64,000 bases of DNA from Rhizobiaceae bacterium (GTDB taxonomy: Bacteria; Pseudomonadota; Alphaproteobacteria; Rhizobiales; Rhizobiaceae). The notes beneath the pieces were generated by a model that ran no database searches, was not told the origin of the DNA, and saw only the letters and a list, made by a program, of their open reading frames with translations. The DNA lies in assembly GCA_017643025.1 (NCBI GenBank), contig JAEPOG010000003.1:248001-312000 (forward strand), written 5' to 3'. Shown piece by piece: positions 1 to 8,546 of the stretch. How positions within the stretch are numbered: position 1 is the first letter of the stretch; every line of letters starts with the position of its first letter. The translations under genes were made by a program, and so were the position numbers.

Positions 1-91
1 CTATCAGGGCGAATACCTGCAGGCGCTCGCCTGGCGCGAGGCCCCGGCGACTGGCCGGCTCGTCTACGCTCCGCCCTTCACGGCGCTCTGA
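1..91 (+). CDS. 3' end of an unidentified gene upstream of truA
   Basis: An open frame enters from the left edge and ends with TGA at 89-91, two bases before the truA ATG. The visible 29 residues end in [12 protein letters not shown]. The tight spacing suggests cotranscription with truA. In rhizobia the gene before truA is often fmt (methionyl-tRNA formyltransferase), but I do not recognise these residues as the Fmt C-terminus, so no function is given. Confidence 0.55.
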   Translation, partial: YQGEYLQALAWREAPATGRLVYAPPFTAL

Positions 92-92
92 C

Positions 93-836
93 ATGCCGCG
101 CTATCGCATCGACATCGAATATGACGGCGGCGCCTATGCCGGCTGGCAGCGGCAGTCCGGCCACCATTCCGTGCAAGCGGCGATCGAGCAGGCGATCCAT
201 GCCTTCAGCGGCGAGGCGGTGACGATCCGCGGCGCCGGGCGCACCGATGCCGGCGTCCACGCCCGCGGCCAGGTCGCTCATTTCGACCTTGAGCGCGAAT
301 GGCAGGCAAGCCGCGTGATGGCGGCGGTCAACGCGCATCTGGTATCGGCCGGCGAGACTGTTTCAGTGCTGGCCGCTTCAAAGGCCGACGCTGATTTCGA
401 CGCAAGGTTCTCGGCGACGGCGCGCCACTATCTCTATCGCATCCTCAACCGCCGTGCGCCCGCCGCACTGGAGCGGGGACATATCTGGCATGTGGCGAAG
501 AAGCTCGACGCTGCAGCGATGCACGAAGCAGCGCAGGTGCTCGTCGGCCAACACGACTTCACGACATTCCGCTCCGTGCAGTGCCAGGCGAAGAGCCCGG
601 TGAAGACGCTCGACCAGCTCGACGTAACGCGCGACGGCGATCTGGTCGAAATCCGCGCCTCGGCCCGCTCATTCCTGCACAATCAGGTCCGCTCGATGGT
701 CGGAACCATCAAGCGCGTCGGTGAGGGTGCCTGGACTGCCGCAGATGTCCGCGCCGCACTCGAAGCGACAGACCGGTCGTCATGCGGTCCGGTCGCGCCG
801 CCGCAGGGCCTGTACCTGATGAAGGTGGACTACTGA
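93..836 (+). CDS. truA: tRNA pseudouridine(38-40) synthase TruA
   Basis: This cytoplasmic enzyme converts uridines 38-40 in the anticodon arm of tRNAs to pseudouridine. The 247-residue product has the usual family length. The catalytic motif GRTDAGVHA lies at residues 49-57 with the nucleophile Asp52, and the N-terminus ([18 protein letters not shown]) is typical. The C-terminal half carries [13 protein letters not shown], also a family signature. The ATG at 93 follows the preceding stop directly, so the gene is probably the distal member of an operon entering from the left. Confidence 0.97.
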   Translation: MPRYRIDIEYDGGAYAGWQRQSGHHSVQAAIEQAIHAFSGEAVTIRGAGRTDAGVHARGQVAHFDLEREWQASRVMAAVNAHLVSAGETVSVLAASKADADFDARFSATARHYLYRILNRRAPAALERGHIWHVAKKLDAAAMHEAAQVLVGQHDFTTFRSVQCQAKSPVKTLDQLDVTRDGDLVEIRASARSFLHNQVRSMVGTIKRVGEGAWTAADVRAALEATDRSSCGPVAPPQGLYLMKVDY

Positions 837-928
837 CCGGCATCCGCCGTATCTCGCCCTCGCTTGCCAAATAACTCGCTGCATGAACGGGTCGAGGAAT
901 GCGGGTGCGGCGGCGCAAGGCTGGTAGT

Positions 929-1519
929 CTATTCAGGCACCAGCCCTAGTAGTGTCTGGAGCGAAAGCTGGACCGCTACCCCTGTCACGAGCATGCCGGC
1001 GAACACTGCGGTGGCTGTTCCGGCGCCTCTCGCGATGACGGTGTTTGTGAGCCGCCAGGCGAGAACCAGGATGGCGACCCCGATACCGAGTGTCAGAAAT
1101 GCTACGAACTCACCGCTTGCCGGCCAGAAGAGTTCCAGCAGTGACGGTGGCAGCAGGAGCCAGGTGAAGATAACCGACGCCCAGTTGCTGGCGACGACGT
1201 AGGGCACGAACCGATCGCGCAGACCGGCGGGTCCGACCACCAGCGCTAGCAGCACGATGGGGGCGATCCAGCTGACAAGATCGATGAAGGCAAGCCCCGC
1301 CAGTATCGAGACCCGGTAGCTGAACTCGTCCCCGCCCGCCAGGTGATTGGCATAGACCACCCAGCCGACGATCAGCGCCGGCAGCGAAACAATGATTGCG
1401 AAGAAGGAATTCCAGAACCCGTCGACCGACAGGTCGAGCGAGCGAAGTCCATCGGCTCTGCCGGTCATCAACCGCCAGCACGCCCAGAGATAGGACTGGA
1501 TATCGTCAGCTGATGGCAC
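929..1519 (-). CDS. multi-pass membrane protein of unknown function
   Basis: The 196-residue product has about four or five hydrophobic segments (about 37-56, 70-95, 107-125, 135-155, 165-190) and no catalytic motif I recognise. Its start lies three bases after the dapE stop, so it is very likely translated with dapE. It converges on truA across a gap of about 92 bp. A YIP1-like or small conserved rhizobial membrane family is possible, but I cannot name it. The cofactor-free, mostly hydrophobic composition argues for a membrane structural or transport role. Confidence 0.8.
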   Translation of the reverse strand: MPSADDIQSYLWACWRLMTGRADGLRSLDLSVDGFWNSFFAIIVSLPALIVGWVVYANHLAGGDEFSYRVSILAGLAFIDLVSWIAPIVLLALVVGPAGLRDRFVPYVVASNWASVIFTWLLLPPSLLELFWPASGEFVAFLTLGIGVAILVLAWRLTNTVIARGAGTATAVFAGMLVTGVAVQLSLQTLLGLVPE

Positions 1520-1522
1520 CGG

Positions 1523-2710
1523 TCAGTCTCCGAACCAGCTTTCCAGAACGCGCCTGTAGATGCGCGTCAGGGCTTCGAGATCGGTCAGCGCGACGCGCTC
1601 GTCGACCGTGTGCATTGTCTTGCCCACGAGGCCGAACTCGACCACCGGGCAATAATCCTTGATGAAGCGCGCGTCGGACGTGCCTCCGGAGGTGGAGAGC
1701 TCAGGCGTCTGCCCGGTTTCCGTCTGAATTGCGCCCGTCAGCAGTTCGACCAGCCTGTTGTCGCGCGTCAGGAACACCGGGCTCGGCCGGTCCCGCCAGA
1801 CGAGATCGAACTGCACCGGTTGGCCTTCGGGCCGCGCTTGGGCGGATGACGCCGCATCGGCGAGGCGTTTCGCGATCTCCGCTTTGAGACTGTCCGCAGT
1901 CCAGGTGTCGTTGAAGCGGACGTTGAAGGCGAAGGTCGCCTTGGCCGGGATCACGTTGACGGCTGGATTGCCGGTGTCGATGGACGTGATTTCCAGGTTC
2001 GTCGGCTGGAAATCACTCGTCCCAGCATCGAATGGTGGCGAGAGTAGCGCCTGAGCAAGCGTCACGATCCCAGGCAGGGGGTTGTCTGCCAGATGCGGAT
2101 AGGCGGAGTGTCCCTGAACACCGCGGACAGTGACGACTCCTGAAATCGAGCCGCGCCGCCCGATCTTGATCATGTCGCCCATGACGCCCGGATTGGTCGG
2201 CTCGCCGACGATCGCGCCATCCCAGCTTTCGCCGCGATCGGCGGCCCATTTGAGCAGCTTGTCCGTGCCGTTGATCGACGGGCCTTCCTCGTCGCCGGTG
2301 ATTAGCAGCGACACCGCGCCCGGCATCGCGCCGCCGGCATCCAGATGCCGTGCGACCGCCGCGACGAAACAGGCAATGCCGCCTTTCATGTCCACCGCCC
2401 CGCGCCCGAACATCTCGCCGTCTTCAACCGCCGCGGAGAATGGCGCGTGACGCCATGCCGCTTCGTCGCCCGGCGGAACCACATCGGTGTGACCGGCAAA
2501 CATAAGGTGCGGGCCGGTACCGCCGAGGCGGGCATAGAGGTTCTCGACATCCGGCGTTCCGGCTTCGGAAAAGACCGGCCGTTCGACCGAAAAGCCCATG
2601 GGCGCAAGCATGGCTTCAAGCGCCGCCAGCGCGCCGCCTTCGGCAGGCGTGACGGACGGGCAGCGGATTAGGGTGGCCAGGTTTTCGGCCGGATCGGTCG
2701 GGAGGCGCAT
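1523..2710 (-). CDS. dapE: succinyl-diaminopimelate desuccinylase DapE
   Basis: DapE hydrolyses N-succinyl-LL-2,6-diaminopimelate to LL-diaminopimelate and succinate in the lysine/peptidoglycan precursor pathway. The 395-residue protein is an M20 zinc peptidase. Metal ligands are visible as FAGHTDVVPPGD (His74, Asp76) and GRGAVDMKGG (Asp107), with the general-base motif GDEEGP further on and a C-terminal ligand in GKTMHTVDE. The matching succinyltransferase dapD lies 1.3 kb away on the same strand, separated by three DUF805 genes. The start ATG is the first in frame, and no strong Shine-Dalgarno sequence is visible. Confidence 0.96.
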   Translation of the reverse strand: MRLPTDPAENLATLIRCPSVTPAEGGALAALEAMLAPMGFSVERPVFSEAGTPDVENLYARLGGTGPHLMFAGHTDVVPPGDEAAWRHAPFSAAVEDGEMFGRGAVDMKGGIACFVAAVARHLDAGGAMPGAVSLLITGDEEGPSINGTDKLLKWAADRGESWDGAIVGEPTNPGVMGDMIKIGRRGSISGVVTVRGVQGHSAYPHLADNPLPGIVTLAQALLSPPFDAGTSDFQPTNLEITSIDTGNPAVNVIPAKATFAFNVRFNDTWTADSLKAEIAKRLADAASSAQARPEGQPVQFDLVWRDRPSPVFLTRDNRLVELLTGAIQTETGQTPELSTSGGTSDARFIKDYCPVVEFGLVGKTMHTVDERVALTDLEALTRIYRRVLESWFGD

Positions 2711-2742
2711 CGGCGCTCAAATACTGGAAAGCGTGCGCCCTG

Positions 2743-3102
2743 TCACGGCGCGTTGGTTCGCGATCCGTATGTGTTGGAGCCCTGCGTGCCGGGCACGAGA
2801 CACAAAGCGAGGTAGAACAGGAAGTCCCCGACAAGGAATACCAAAGCGAACCATCCCGACGCATTCAAGTCGTGCAGACGCTTTACCGCCAGGGCAATAT
2901 GGCAGACCAGCGTTATGCCGATCGTTAGCAAAAAGGCGCCGCCCCAGAAGGTCTGGGCGCCGTCGCTCCCACTATTGATCAGTATCCTGTAAACGGGGAA
3001 GAACCGGGCAAGATAGAGAAGCAGGCCCGCCAGAAAATAGGCCGCCCGGCTGATGCGGCCGGACAGCCCGAAGAACATCCAGAAAAACGTACGCCTATCC
3101 AA
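2743..3102 (-). CDS. DUF805 membrane protein (copy 1)
   Basis: The 119-residue protein opens with the DUF805 signature (a short amphipathic lead, then FFGLSGRISRAAYFLAGLL) and has three or four membrane segments, with the typical KRLHDLNASGWFAL motif near the middle. The start is a TTG at 3102 overlapping the stop of the next upstream DUF805 gene by 8 bp, so the two are translationally coupled. DUF805 has no established biochemical role; it is a small inner-membrane family. Confidence 0.85.
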   Translation of the reverse strand: MDRRTFFWMFFGLSGRISRAAYFLAGLLLYLARFFPVYRILINSGSDGAQTFWGGAFLLTIGITLVCHIALAVKRLHDLNASGWFALVFLVGDFLFYLALCLVPGTQGSNTYGSRTNAP

Positions 3103-3451
3103 GAGGATCGGGTCCGAAGCGGTTCGGACCCTTTGTGCCTTCCAGGATGCCGCATTCCACCAGCAACCAGATTGGCCCGATGATCGGGATCAGCACGATC
3201 AGCGACCACCAGCCCGATTTGTCTCGATCGTGCCAGCGCTTCGCGTAGATCGCGAGGGCGAAATAGATCGAGGCAACGGCCACGATGAGGCCGAGAATGC
3301 CGATCCCCTGATCGCTACCAATCCGGACACCGAGCATCAGGTCGATCAGGTTCGCGACAATGCCGACGGCAAACAGCACGCCGACACCAGCCCAGAACTT
3401 GGCCCGGTTTATGCGCCCTTCGAAACTTGTCAGAAGATATTTCCAGTCCAT
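3095..3451 (-). CDS. DUF805 membrane protein (copy 2)
   Basis: The frame is open far upstream, but homology begins at MDWKYLLTSFEGRINRAKFW, giving a 118-residue protein from the ATG at 3451. It shows the DUF805 pattern: a G-R-I-N-R-A-K-F-W lead, membrane segments, and the central KRWHDRDKSGWWSLIVLIP motif. It ends in a Gly/Pro-rich GTKGPNRFGPDPLG tail, which is also typical. It overlaps copy 1 by 8 bp. Function is unknown. Confidence 0.87.
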   Translation of the reverse strand: MDWKYLLTSFEGRINRAKFWAGVGVLFAVGIVANLIDLMLGVRIGSDQGIGILGLIVAVASIYFALAIYAKRWHDRDKSGWWSLIVLIPIIGPIWLLVECGILEGTKGPNRFGPDPLG

Positions 3452-3611
3452 GAAACCACCCCCTCGTGCGATTATCCTGCCCCATTGGGCCGGCTGAGAG
3501 ATACCCTGCGACCGTTTGAGACTGAATTCAACGCTCGATCTTCGACGGCTTTGGCCGGTACTGACGTCGACATGCTCAACGGTCGCGGTGCAAAACCGCC
3601 GCTGCAACGCT

Positions 3612-3977
3612 CTACTTGGGCCGGTTCGTCTGCACGCCGTAGCGGTTGGGACCTTCTTCGCCGGGCATAACGGCAAGCACGATGAAAGCGAGCGCCACGA
3701 AGAGCGGAATGAGGAAGGCGACATAGCCGGGTTTCCCGATATCGTGCAGGCGCTTGATGCCGAGCGCCACGTGCCACCAGAGAAACATAAAGCTCACCGC
3801 CCACGAGATCGTCAGCCAGAAACCGTTCGGCGCGCCGTCGACGGTTGAGAGCAGGAACTGATAGGCCGGGAAGAACAGCAAGACGAAGGTCAGCAGGCCA
3901 GCCCAGAAATAGGCGCCCCGGCTCAGTCTGCCGCTCGCACCGAAATACAGCCAGATGAGTTGGTTGACGGGCAACAT
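3612..3977 (-). CDS. DUF805 membrane protein (copy 3)
   Basis: The 121-residue product has the same layout as copies 1 and 2: WLYFGASGRLSRGAYFWAGLL at the start, the central KRLHDIGKPGYVAFLIPL, and the tail GEEGPNRYGVQTNRPK. It is separated from copy 2 by about 160 bp of sequence in which I see no gene. The three copies lie between dapD and dapE on the same strand and look like an old local amplification. Confidence 0.87.
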   Translation of the reverse strand: MLPVNQLIWLYFGASGRLSRGAYFWAGLLTFVLLFFPAYQFLLSTVDGAPNGFWLTISWAVSFMFLWWHVALGIKRLHDIGKPGYVAFLIPLFVALAFIVLAVMPGEEGPNRYGVQTNRPK

Positions 3978-4057
3978 GACCTGCTTTGCGATTGTGTCTG
4001 GACGATCGGTCGGATACCGGACGAGGCGGCTGGTCGCAAGCGGGGGCGAGGCCGCCG

Positions 4058-4912
4058 CTAGTCGCGCAGCAGCTCGTTGATCGAAGTCTTCGACCGGGTC
4101 TTTTCATCGACCCGCTTGACGATCACGGCGCAATAGAGGCTCGGACCCCAGTTTTCGCCGGGGATGTTCTTTCCAGGCATCGTGCCAGCGACAACCACCG
4201 AATAGGGAGGCACTTCGCCGACTGTGACTTCGCCGGTGGCGCGGTCGACGATCTTGGTCGACTTGCCGATGAAAACGCCCATGCCGAGCACCGAGCCTTC
4301 ACGTACGACGCAGCCCTCGACGACTTCGGAGCGTGCGCCGATGAAGCAATTGTCTTCAATGATTGTCGGCCCGGCCTGCATGGGCTCGAGCACGCCGCCA
4401 ATGCCGACGCCGCCGGACAGATGCACGTTCTTGCCGATCTGGGCGCAGGAGCCGACGGTCGCCCAGGTATCCACCATGGTGCCTTCGCCGACATGGGCGC
4501 CGAGATTGACGAAGGACGGCATCAGCACCGCGCCGGGAGCCACATAGGCAGAGCGGCGCACGATCGCGCCGGGCACCGCCCGGAAGCCTGCCTTTTCGAA
4601 ATCTACCCCACTCCAGCCATCGAATTTCGACGGCACCTTGTCCCACCACACGGCTTCGCCCGGACCGCCCTTGATCACTTCCATCGGGTTGAGCCGGAAG
4701 GAAAGCAGCACTGCCTTCTTCAGCCACTGATGCACGTGCCAGGTACCGTCATCGCCGCGCGAAGCCACGCGCGCCTCGCCGCGGTCGAGCAGATCGAGCG
4801 CGGTCTCGACGGCCTGGCGGACTTCGCCGCCCGTGTCGGCGCTCACCTTGTCGCGTTCGTCGAAGGCGCGTTCGATGGTCGCTTCAAGCGCTGAATGATC
4901 GGCTCTGGCCAT
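4058..4912 (-). CDS. dapD: tetrahydrodipicolinate N-succinyltransferase DapD
   Basis: DapD transfers succinyl from succinyl-CoA to 2,3,4,5-tetrahydropyridine-2,6-dicarboxylate in lysine biosynthesis. The 284-residue protein has the usual length. A helical N-terminal domain carries the substrate motif [10 protein letters not shown], followed by hexapeptide-repeat turns of the left-handed beta helix from about residue 120 ([35 protein letters not shown] is within it, read in shorter blocks). It ends in the conserved [14 protein letters not shown] tail. A divergent promoter region of 165 bp separates it from the LOG gene. Confidence 0.97.
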   Translation of the reverse strand: MARADHSALEATIERAFDERDKVSADTGGEVRQAVETALDLLDRGEARVASRGDDGTWHVHQWLKKAVLLSFRLNPMEVIKGGPGEAVWWDKVPSKFDGWSGVDFEKAGFRAVPGAIVRRSAYVAPGAVLMPSFVNLGAHVGEGTMVDTWATVGSCAQIGKNVHLSGGVGIGGVLEPMQAGPTIIEDNCFIGARSEVVEGCVVREGSVLGMGVFIGKSTKIVDRATGEVTVGEVPPYSVVVAGTMPGKNIPGENWGPSLYCAVIVKRVDEKTRSKTSINELLRD

Positions 4913-5077
4913 GGGCGATGCTCCGCTACACTGGCTGTTAAGGGGGAAGCCCGTACGGTCCGGGTGGGACTGGCCCGAAAGCCGCGCGGAACCTATGCCA
5001 AGCCCATTTCAGGGTCAATCGCGCGATGCATGCTGATTGCGTGCTAGGCTGGCGGGCCGATATCGGGGAAAGATGCC

Positions 5078-5917
5078 ATGACCGCGACCGAGGAGAACGG
5101 CTGGACGCCGCTGCCTCATTCCGACGAGGACCTGCAGCGTGCGCGTAGCGTCCCGCAGACGCCACAGACGCTTGCGCCGACCTACCGCCTGGCTTTTTCG
5201 GACGAGGATTTTCTGACCCGTCGCGAACTGCGGCCGGTCAGGCTGCAGCTCGAATTGATGAAGCCTGAAATGGTGCTGGCGGAGAAGGGTATCCGCTCGA
5301 CCGTCATCATTTTCGGAGGCGCCCGCCTACCCGAACCGGGCGGCGATGCCTGGGCTGCCAAGAACGAAACGCAGCAGAAGAACCTGCTGGCCAACAGCCG
5401 CTACTACGGCGAGGCGCGCGCCTTCGCGCGGCTCTGCTCACAGCATTCCGCGCTTTCCTATTATCGTGAGTTCGTGGTGGTCACAGGCGGCGGCCCCGGC
5501 GTCATGGAAGCGGGCAATCGCGGCGCGGCCGACTGCGGCGCGCCCTCCATCGGCCTCAACATCGTTCTGCCGCACGAGCAGGCGCCCAACAAATACGTCA
5601 CGCCGGAGCTCTGCTTCAATTTCCACTATTTCGCGATCCGCAAGATGCACTTTATCATGCGGGCGAAGGCCGTCGCCGTTTTTCCCGGTGGCTTCGGCAC
5701 CCTGGACGAACTCTTCGAGACGCTGACGCTGATCCAGACCGGCCGCATGGAGCGCGTGCCTGTGCTGCTGTTCGGCAAGGAGTTCTGGGCTCAGGCGATC
5801 AACATCGGGTTCCTTGTCGAACAGGGGACCGTGTCGCCCGGCGACGACGAACTGATCTCCCTTGTCGACGACGCCGACGAAGCCTGGGACGTAATCGCAA
5901 AATTCTACGGGATTTGA
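5078..5917 (+). CDS. LOG family protein (nucleoside 5'-monophosphate phosphoribohydrolase type)
   Basis: The 279-residue protein belongs to the LOG (lonely guy) Rossmann family, which cleaves the ribose 5-phosphate from purine nucleotides and, in plants and some bacteria, releases cytokinins. The two signature motifs are present: GGGPGVMEAGNRGA at 137-150 and PGGFGTLDE at 203-211. An N-terminal extension of about 70 residues precedes the fold, as in the longer bacterial LOG branch. The start is the ATG after GGGGAAAGATGCC. The true substrate cannot be read from the sequence. Confidence 0.88.
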   Translation: MTATEENGWTPLPHSDEDLQRARSVPQTPQTLAPTYRLAFSDEDFLTRRELRPVRLQLELMKPEMVLAEKGIRSTVIIFGGARLPEPGGDAWAAKNETQQKNLLANSRYYGEARAFARLCSQHSALSYYREFVVVTGGGPGVMEAGNRGAADCGAPSIGLNIVLPHEQAPNKYVTPELCFNFHYFAIRKMHFIMRAKAVAVFPGGFGTLDELFETLTLIQTGRMERVPVLLFGKEFWAQAINIGFLVEQGTVSPGDDELISLVDDADEAWDVIAKFYGI

Positions 5918-5995
5918 GCGCGGTCAAGGAACCGGTTCTTCGTATGCGGCATCGACGCTGCTGACAGTCGGGCCATGTTGGCCTAGGACGGCTGC

Positions 5996-6388
5996 ATGAA
6001 CGTACATCAGCCAGGCTGGTTCAAGCAGTTGCGCCGCGAGCGCGGCCTTTTCGCGCTCGTCGGTGCGGTACTGCTCCTCCTCAACGCATTTCAGCCGCTG
6101 GCGCTGGCCGGTTCCGCTCAGGCTGACGGCTGGGTGATCTGTCACGGCATCGGCACGGATGCCGAGCCAGACGGTATGCCTGACGCGCCGCAACGCGACT
6201 GCCCGATCTGCCTCGCGGGTCTTTGCGGGTCGATATCCGTTTCGGCGAAGGCGCTGGTTTCGATCGGTCCGGCGTTTGCAGCACCCGCAGCCGAGATCCT
6301 TCTCGCCAGGCCTGCGGCAGACCGCACGGCGATACGCTCGCAGGTCGGGCCGCCCCCGGCGATACGTGCACCTCCTTTCGCCGTCTGA
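5996..6388 (+). CDS. DUF2946-like small membrane/secreted protein
   Basis: The 130-residue protein starts with a basic lead and one hydrophobic segment (about 18-40, signal or anchor). A Cys-containing part follows (VICHG, then DCPICLAGLCG), which resembles DUF2946 proteins found beside copper genes. The copper chaperone gene starts 57 bp downstream on the same strand. I infer a role in envelope metal handling; the Cys pattern could bind copper. Family assignment is moderate, because only the short Cys motif and layout support it. Confidence 0.65.
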   Translation: MNVHQPGWFKQLRRERGLFALVGAVLLLLNAFQPLALAGSAQADGWVICHGIGTDAEPDGMPDAPQRDCPICLAGLCGSISVSAKALVSIGPAFAAPAAEILLARPAADRTAIRSQVGPPPAIRAPPFAV

Positions 6389-6444
6389 AACGAACCGGTC
6401 CGGTTTCGGGCCAAATTCAGCTTTCAGATGCCGAAAGGATCACA

Positions 6445-6927
6445 ATGCGTACCTTCTTTTTTTCCATCGCCGCCGCGTGCGGCCTTGCGCTCGCCACGCT
6501 CTCGACCGGACTCGCCCATGACGGCATGACTAGGGCGGGCGATATCGAGATAACCCATGTCTGGGCGCGCGCCATGCTGCCCAATCAGCCCGCCGGCGCC
6601 GGCTATCTCTACGTGACCAACACCGGCAGCGAGCCTGACAGTCTTGTCGGCGCGTCGTCGCCTGCTGCGGGCAGGGTCGAGATTCACGCGATGCAAGTCA
6701 TCAACGACGTCATGACCATGCGCCCGGTCGAGGGCGGACTGGAAATTGCCGCCGACACCACCGTTAAACTCGAGCCCGGCGGATTGCATGTCATGTTCAT
6801 GGACGTGGCTGAGCCGTTCAAGGACGGCGACCACCTCCAGGTCACGCTGGAATTCGAGCGCGCAGGCAACGTGGACGTGACCTTCCCGGTGCGCAAGGCG
6901 CATGGCGGCGGCCACGGCGACCACTGA
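6445..6927 (+). CDS. PCuAC-type periplasmic copper chaperone
   Basis: PCuAC proteins bind Cu(I) in the periplasm and deliver it to cytochrome oxidase or other cuproenzymes. From the ATG at 6445 (preceded by GAAAGGAT) the product has 160 residues with a signal peptide (about 1-24, ending LSTGLAHD). The fold motifs are clear: ITHVWARAMLPNQPAGAGYL, EIHAMQ, MTMRPVEGG and LEPGGLHVMFM, which supply the His/Met copper ligands. The C-terminus is His-rich (HGGGHGDH). The frame is open upstream but the homology and signal peptide fix this start. Confidence 0.93.
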   Translation: MRTFFFSIAAACGLALATLSTGLAHDGMTRAGDIEITHVWARAMLPNQPAGAGYLYVTNTGSEPDSLVGASSPAAGRVEIHAMQVINDVMTMRPVEGGLEIAADTTVKLEPGGLHVMFMDVAEPFKDGDHLQVTLEFERAGNVDVTFPVRKAHGGGHGDH

Positions 6928-6936
6928 CAAATCGAT

Positions 6937-6964
6937 GAACGGGCGCGGCCTGCCGCGCCCGTTC
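6937..6964. terminator. bidirectional stem-loop between convergent genes
   Basis: A perfect 12-bp stem (GAACGGGCGCGG at 6937-6948, pairing with 6953-6964) closes a 4-nt loop CCTG. It lies exactly between the stop of the PCuAC gene and the stop of the opposing gene. No long T-run follows on either side, so efficiency is uncertain. Confidence 0.75.
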
Positions 6965-7563
6965 TAGCGGACGGTGAAGCTCTGCTTCTCGATGGTGACT
7001 GTCGCCGTCCAGCCTGCTTCGGCTGAGCCCAGCAGTTCGAATTCACGCAGGTCCGCGCCGATACTCGACATCAGCATCCCCGCCGCGTCGTCCGGGAAGC
7101 TCCAGGCGTGCGTGTCCTTGTGGAAGGTGAGTGGCACGTCGAAGCGTCCGTCGTTTCCCGCTATCCACGCCGACATTGCGCCCACCGTTCCGTCGCGCAC
7201 CTGGTCGAGCTCAATCACATAGAGCGCTTGCCTTCCGACCAGTTCCATCTCCACGGCGATGCGCAGCAGGTTTGAAGGATGGCGCACGAACCAGCTGTCG
7301 AGCGTGATCTTGCGCTGCTCGATTGTCGTTTCGATTTGGCGCGCCCACCCGCCCGATTCGTCGGTCTCGCCCCGCTCGCCTGAACCAGGTTGGCGGACGA
7401 TGTCCTCCGTGCCGGTTGCGACCCGGACGGGCAGCGCTGCGAGTGGCGCACCGTCCGGCGCGATGAATTTGAGCCGCAGGTCGATCGTATCGGCTGCCAC
7501 GGGGTTAGCGGCGGCGCTCATCGTCATCCATGCGGTTGCGAGAAGGGGTACAAGGCGGCGCAT
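6964..7563 (-). CDS. secreted protein of unknown function
   Basis: The 199-residue product has a clear signal peptide (MRRLVPLLATAWMTMSAAA, cleavage near residue 20-25). The mature part looks like a beta-sandwich: it opens with IDLRLKFIAPDGAPLAALPVRV, the kind of lead seen in carboxypeptidase-regulatory or transthyretin-like domains. I cannot assign a family. It lies 8 bp after the next upstream gene on the same strand, suggesting a two-gene operon. Confidence 0.75.
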   Translation of the reverse strand: MRRLVPLLATAWMTMSAAANPVAADTIDLRLKFIAPDGAPLAALPVRVATGTEDIVRQPGSGERGETDESGGWARQIETTIEQRKITLDSWFVRHPSNLLRIAVEMELVGRQALYVIELDQVRDGTVGAMSAWIAGNDGRFDVPLTFHKDTHAWSFPDDAAGMLMSSIGADLREFELLGSAEAGWTATVTIEKQSFTVR

Positions 7564-7571
7564 GCGGGCTC

Positions 7572-8510
7572 CTAGCAGTCATAGCCGGTGTTGTGATTGA
7601 TGGACACGCCGAGCGTCCGAGCGAGGTGTTCGGCCGCGTCGCGGATGGGCCGTGAGCCGTGCCGGTCGCGGACCGCCCAGCGTCCGATCGAGATTTCCGA
7701 AAAGCCGCCGCCTTTGGCCGGCGCGACGTCGTTCCACGCGATATGCCCCTGTGCTTCGGCCAGCATGACCGTGTCCCATGCGGTCGACGCGCACCAGTCC
7801 TCTCCGCCGCGCCAGAATACCGCGCCGCCTTCTCCTGCCAGCGCGGCTACAGAAGGCGGCGTCGGCAGCAGTTCGGGGTGGTACAAGACATAGTTGGCTT
7901 CGCGCGTACCGGAACTGCCGCCCGTGCCAAATACCGGCTGTTGCTCGAGCCCGAAGCGGAACCCGGTCATATCGGTCGGTTGGCGCCGGGCAAGCTCTTC
8001 GGCCCGGTCGCGCCAGTCGGCGAGGTACGGTCGGGCCGCCATGACCGGCGACCACGAAAGCCACAGGCATCCCGGCGCGACGCCGAACTCCGTCTCCCTC
8101 GGGGCGCCGTAGAGCGACAGGCCGATGCCGAACGCGCCGCTGTTCCAGCCGGCGTAGTAGCGCACGCTTCCTGAGGGGTCGCCGCTTCCTGGCAGTTCAT
8201 AGTTCGACGAGCTGTCCGGCACGCCGAAAGCCTCAGACAGACGGCGCATTAACTGGTCTGGAGCAGGCATCGGATCGCCCGCAACCGGTGCAAGCTGGTA
8301 GCACAGTTGCAGGATCGGCCGATCGGCTCGGGGCGCGGTGACCTCCGCACTTATCGCTGCGATACCAAGCGCACTGTCGCATCGCAGGACGAGGGAATGC
8401 GCCGATCGCTGCCGGCCTTCAGGCGCCGTCTCTGCCACGAATTGTTCGAAAGTGGTGCCCCATGCGTAGCGGCGCGAGCCGATTGCAAAACCGCTGTCCA
8501 GACGCTGCAT
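7572..8510 (-). CDS. protein of unknown function, partner of the downstream secreted protein
   Basis: The 312-residue product has no signal peptide, no membrane segment and no motif I recognise. It is rich in Trp, Tyr and Gly, and includes CYQLAPVAGDPMPAPDQLMRR and an HNTGYDC C-terminus. The high-GC codon bias matches the neighbours. It is followed at 8 bp by the secreted protein gene, so the pair probably forms one transcript. No function can be offered. Confidence 0.72.
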   Translation of the reverse strand: MQRLDSGFAIGSRRYAWGTTFEQFVAETAPEGRQRSAHSLVLRCDSALGIAAISAEVTAPRADRPILQLCYQLAPVAGDPMPAPDQLMRRLSEAFGVPDSSSNYELPGSGDPSGSVRYYAGWNSGAFGIGLSLYGAPRETEFGVAPGCLWLSWSPVMAARPYLADWRDRAEELARRQPTDMTGFRFGLEQQPVFGTGGSSGTREANYVLYHPELLPTPPSVAALAGEGGAVFWRGGEDWCASTAWDTVMLAEAQGHIAWNDVAPAKGGGFSEISIGRWAVRDRHGSRPIRDAAEHLARTLGVSINHNTGYDC

Positions 8511-8546
8511 TCGACCCGACCCCGGAGACGGCCCGTTCAGTCGAGA

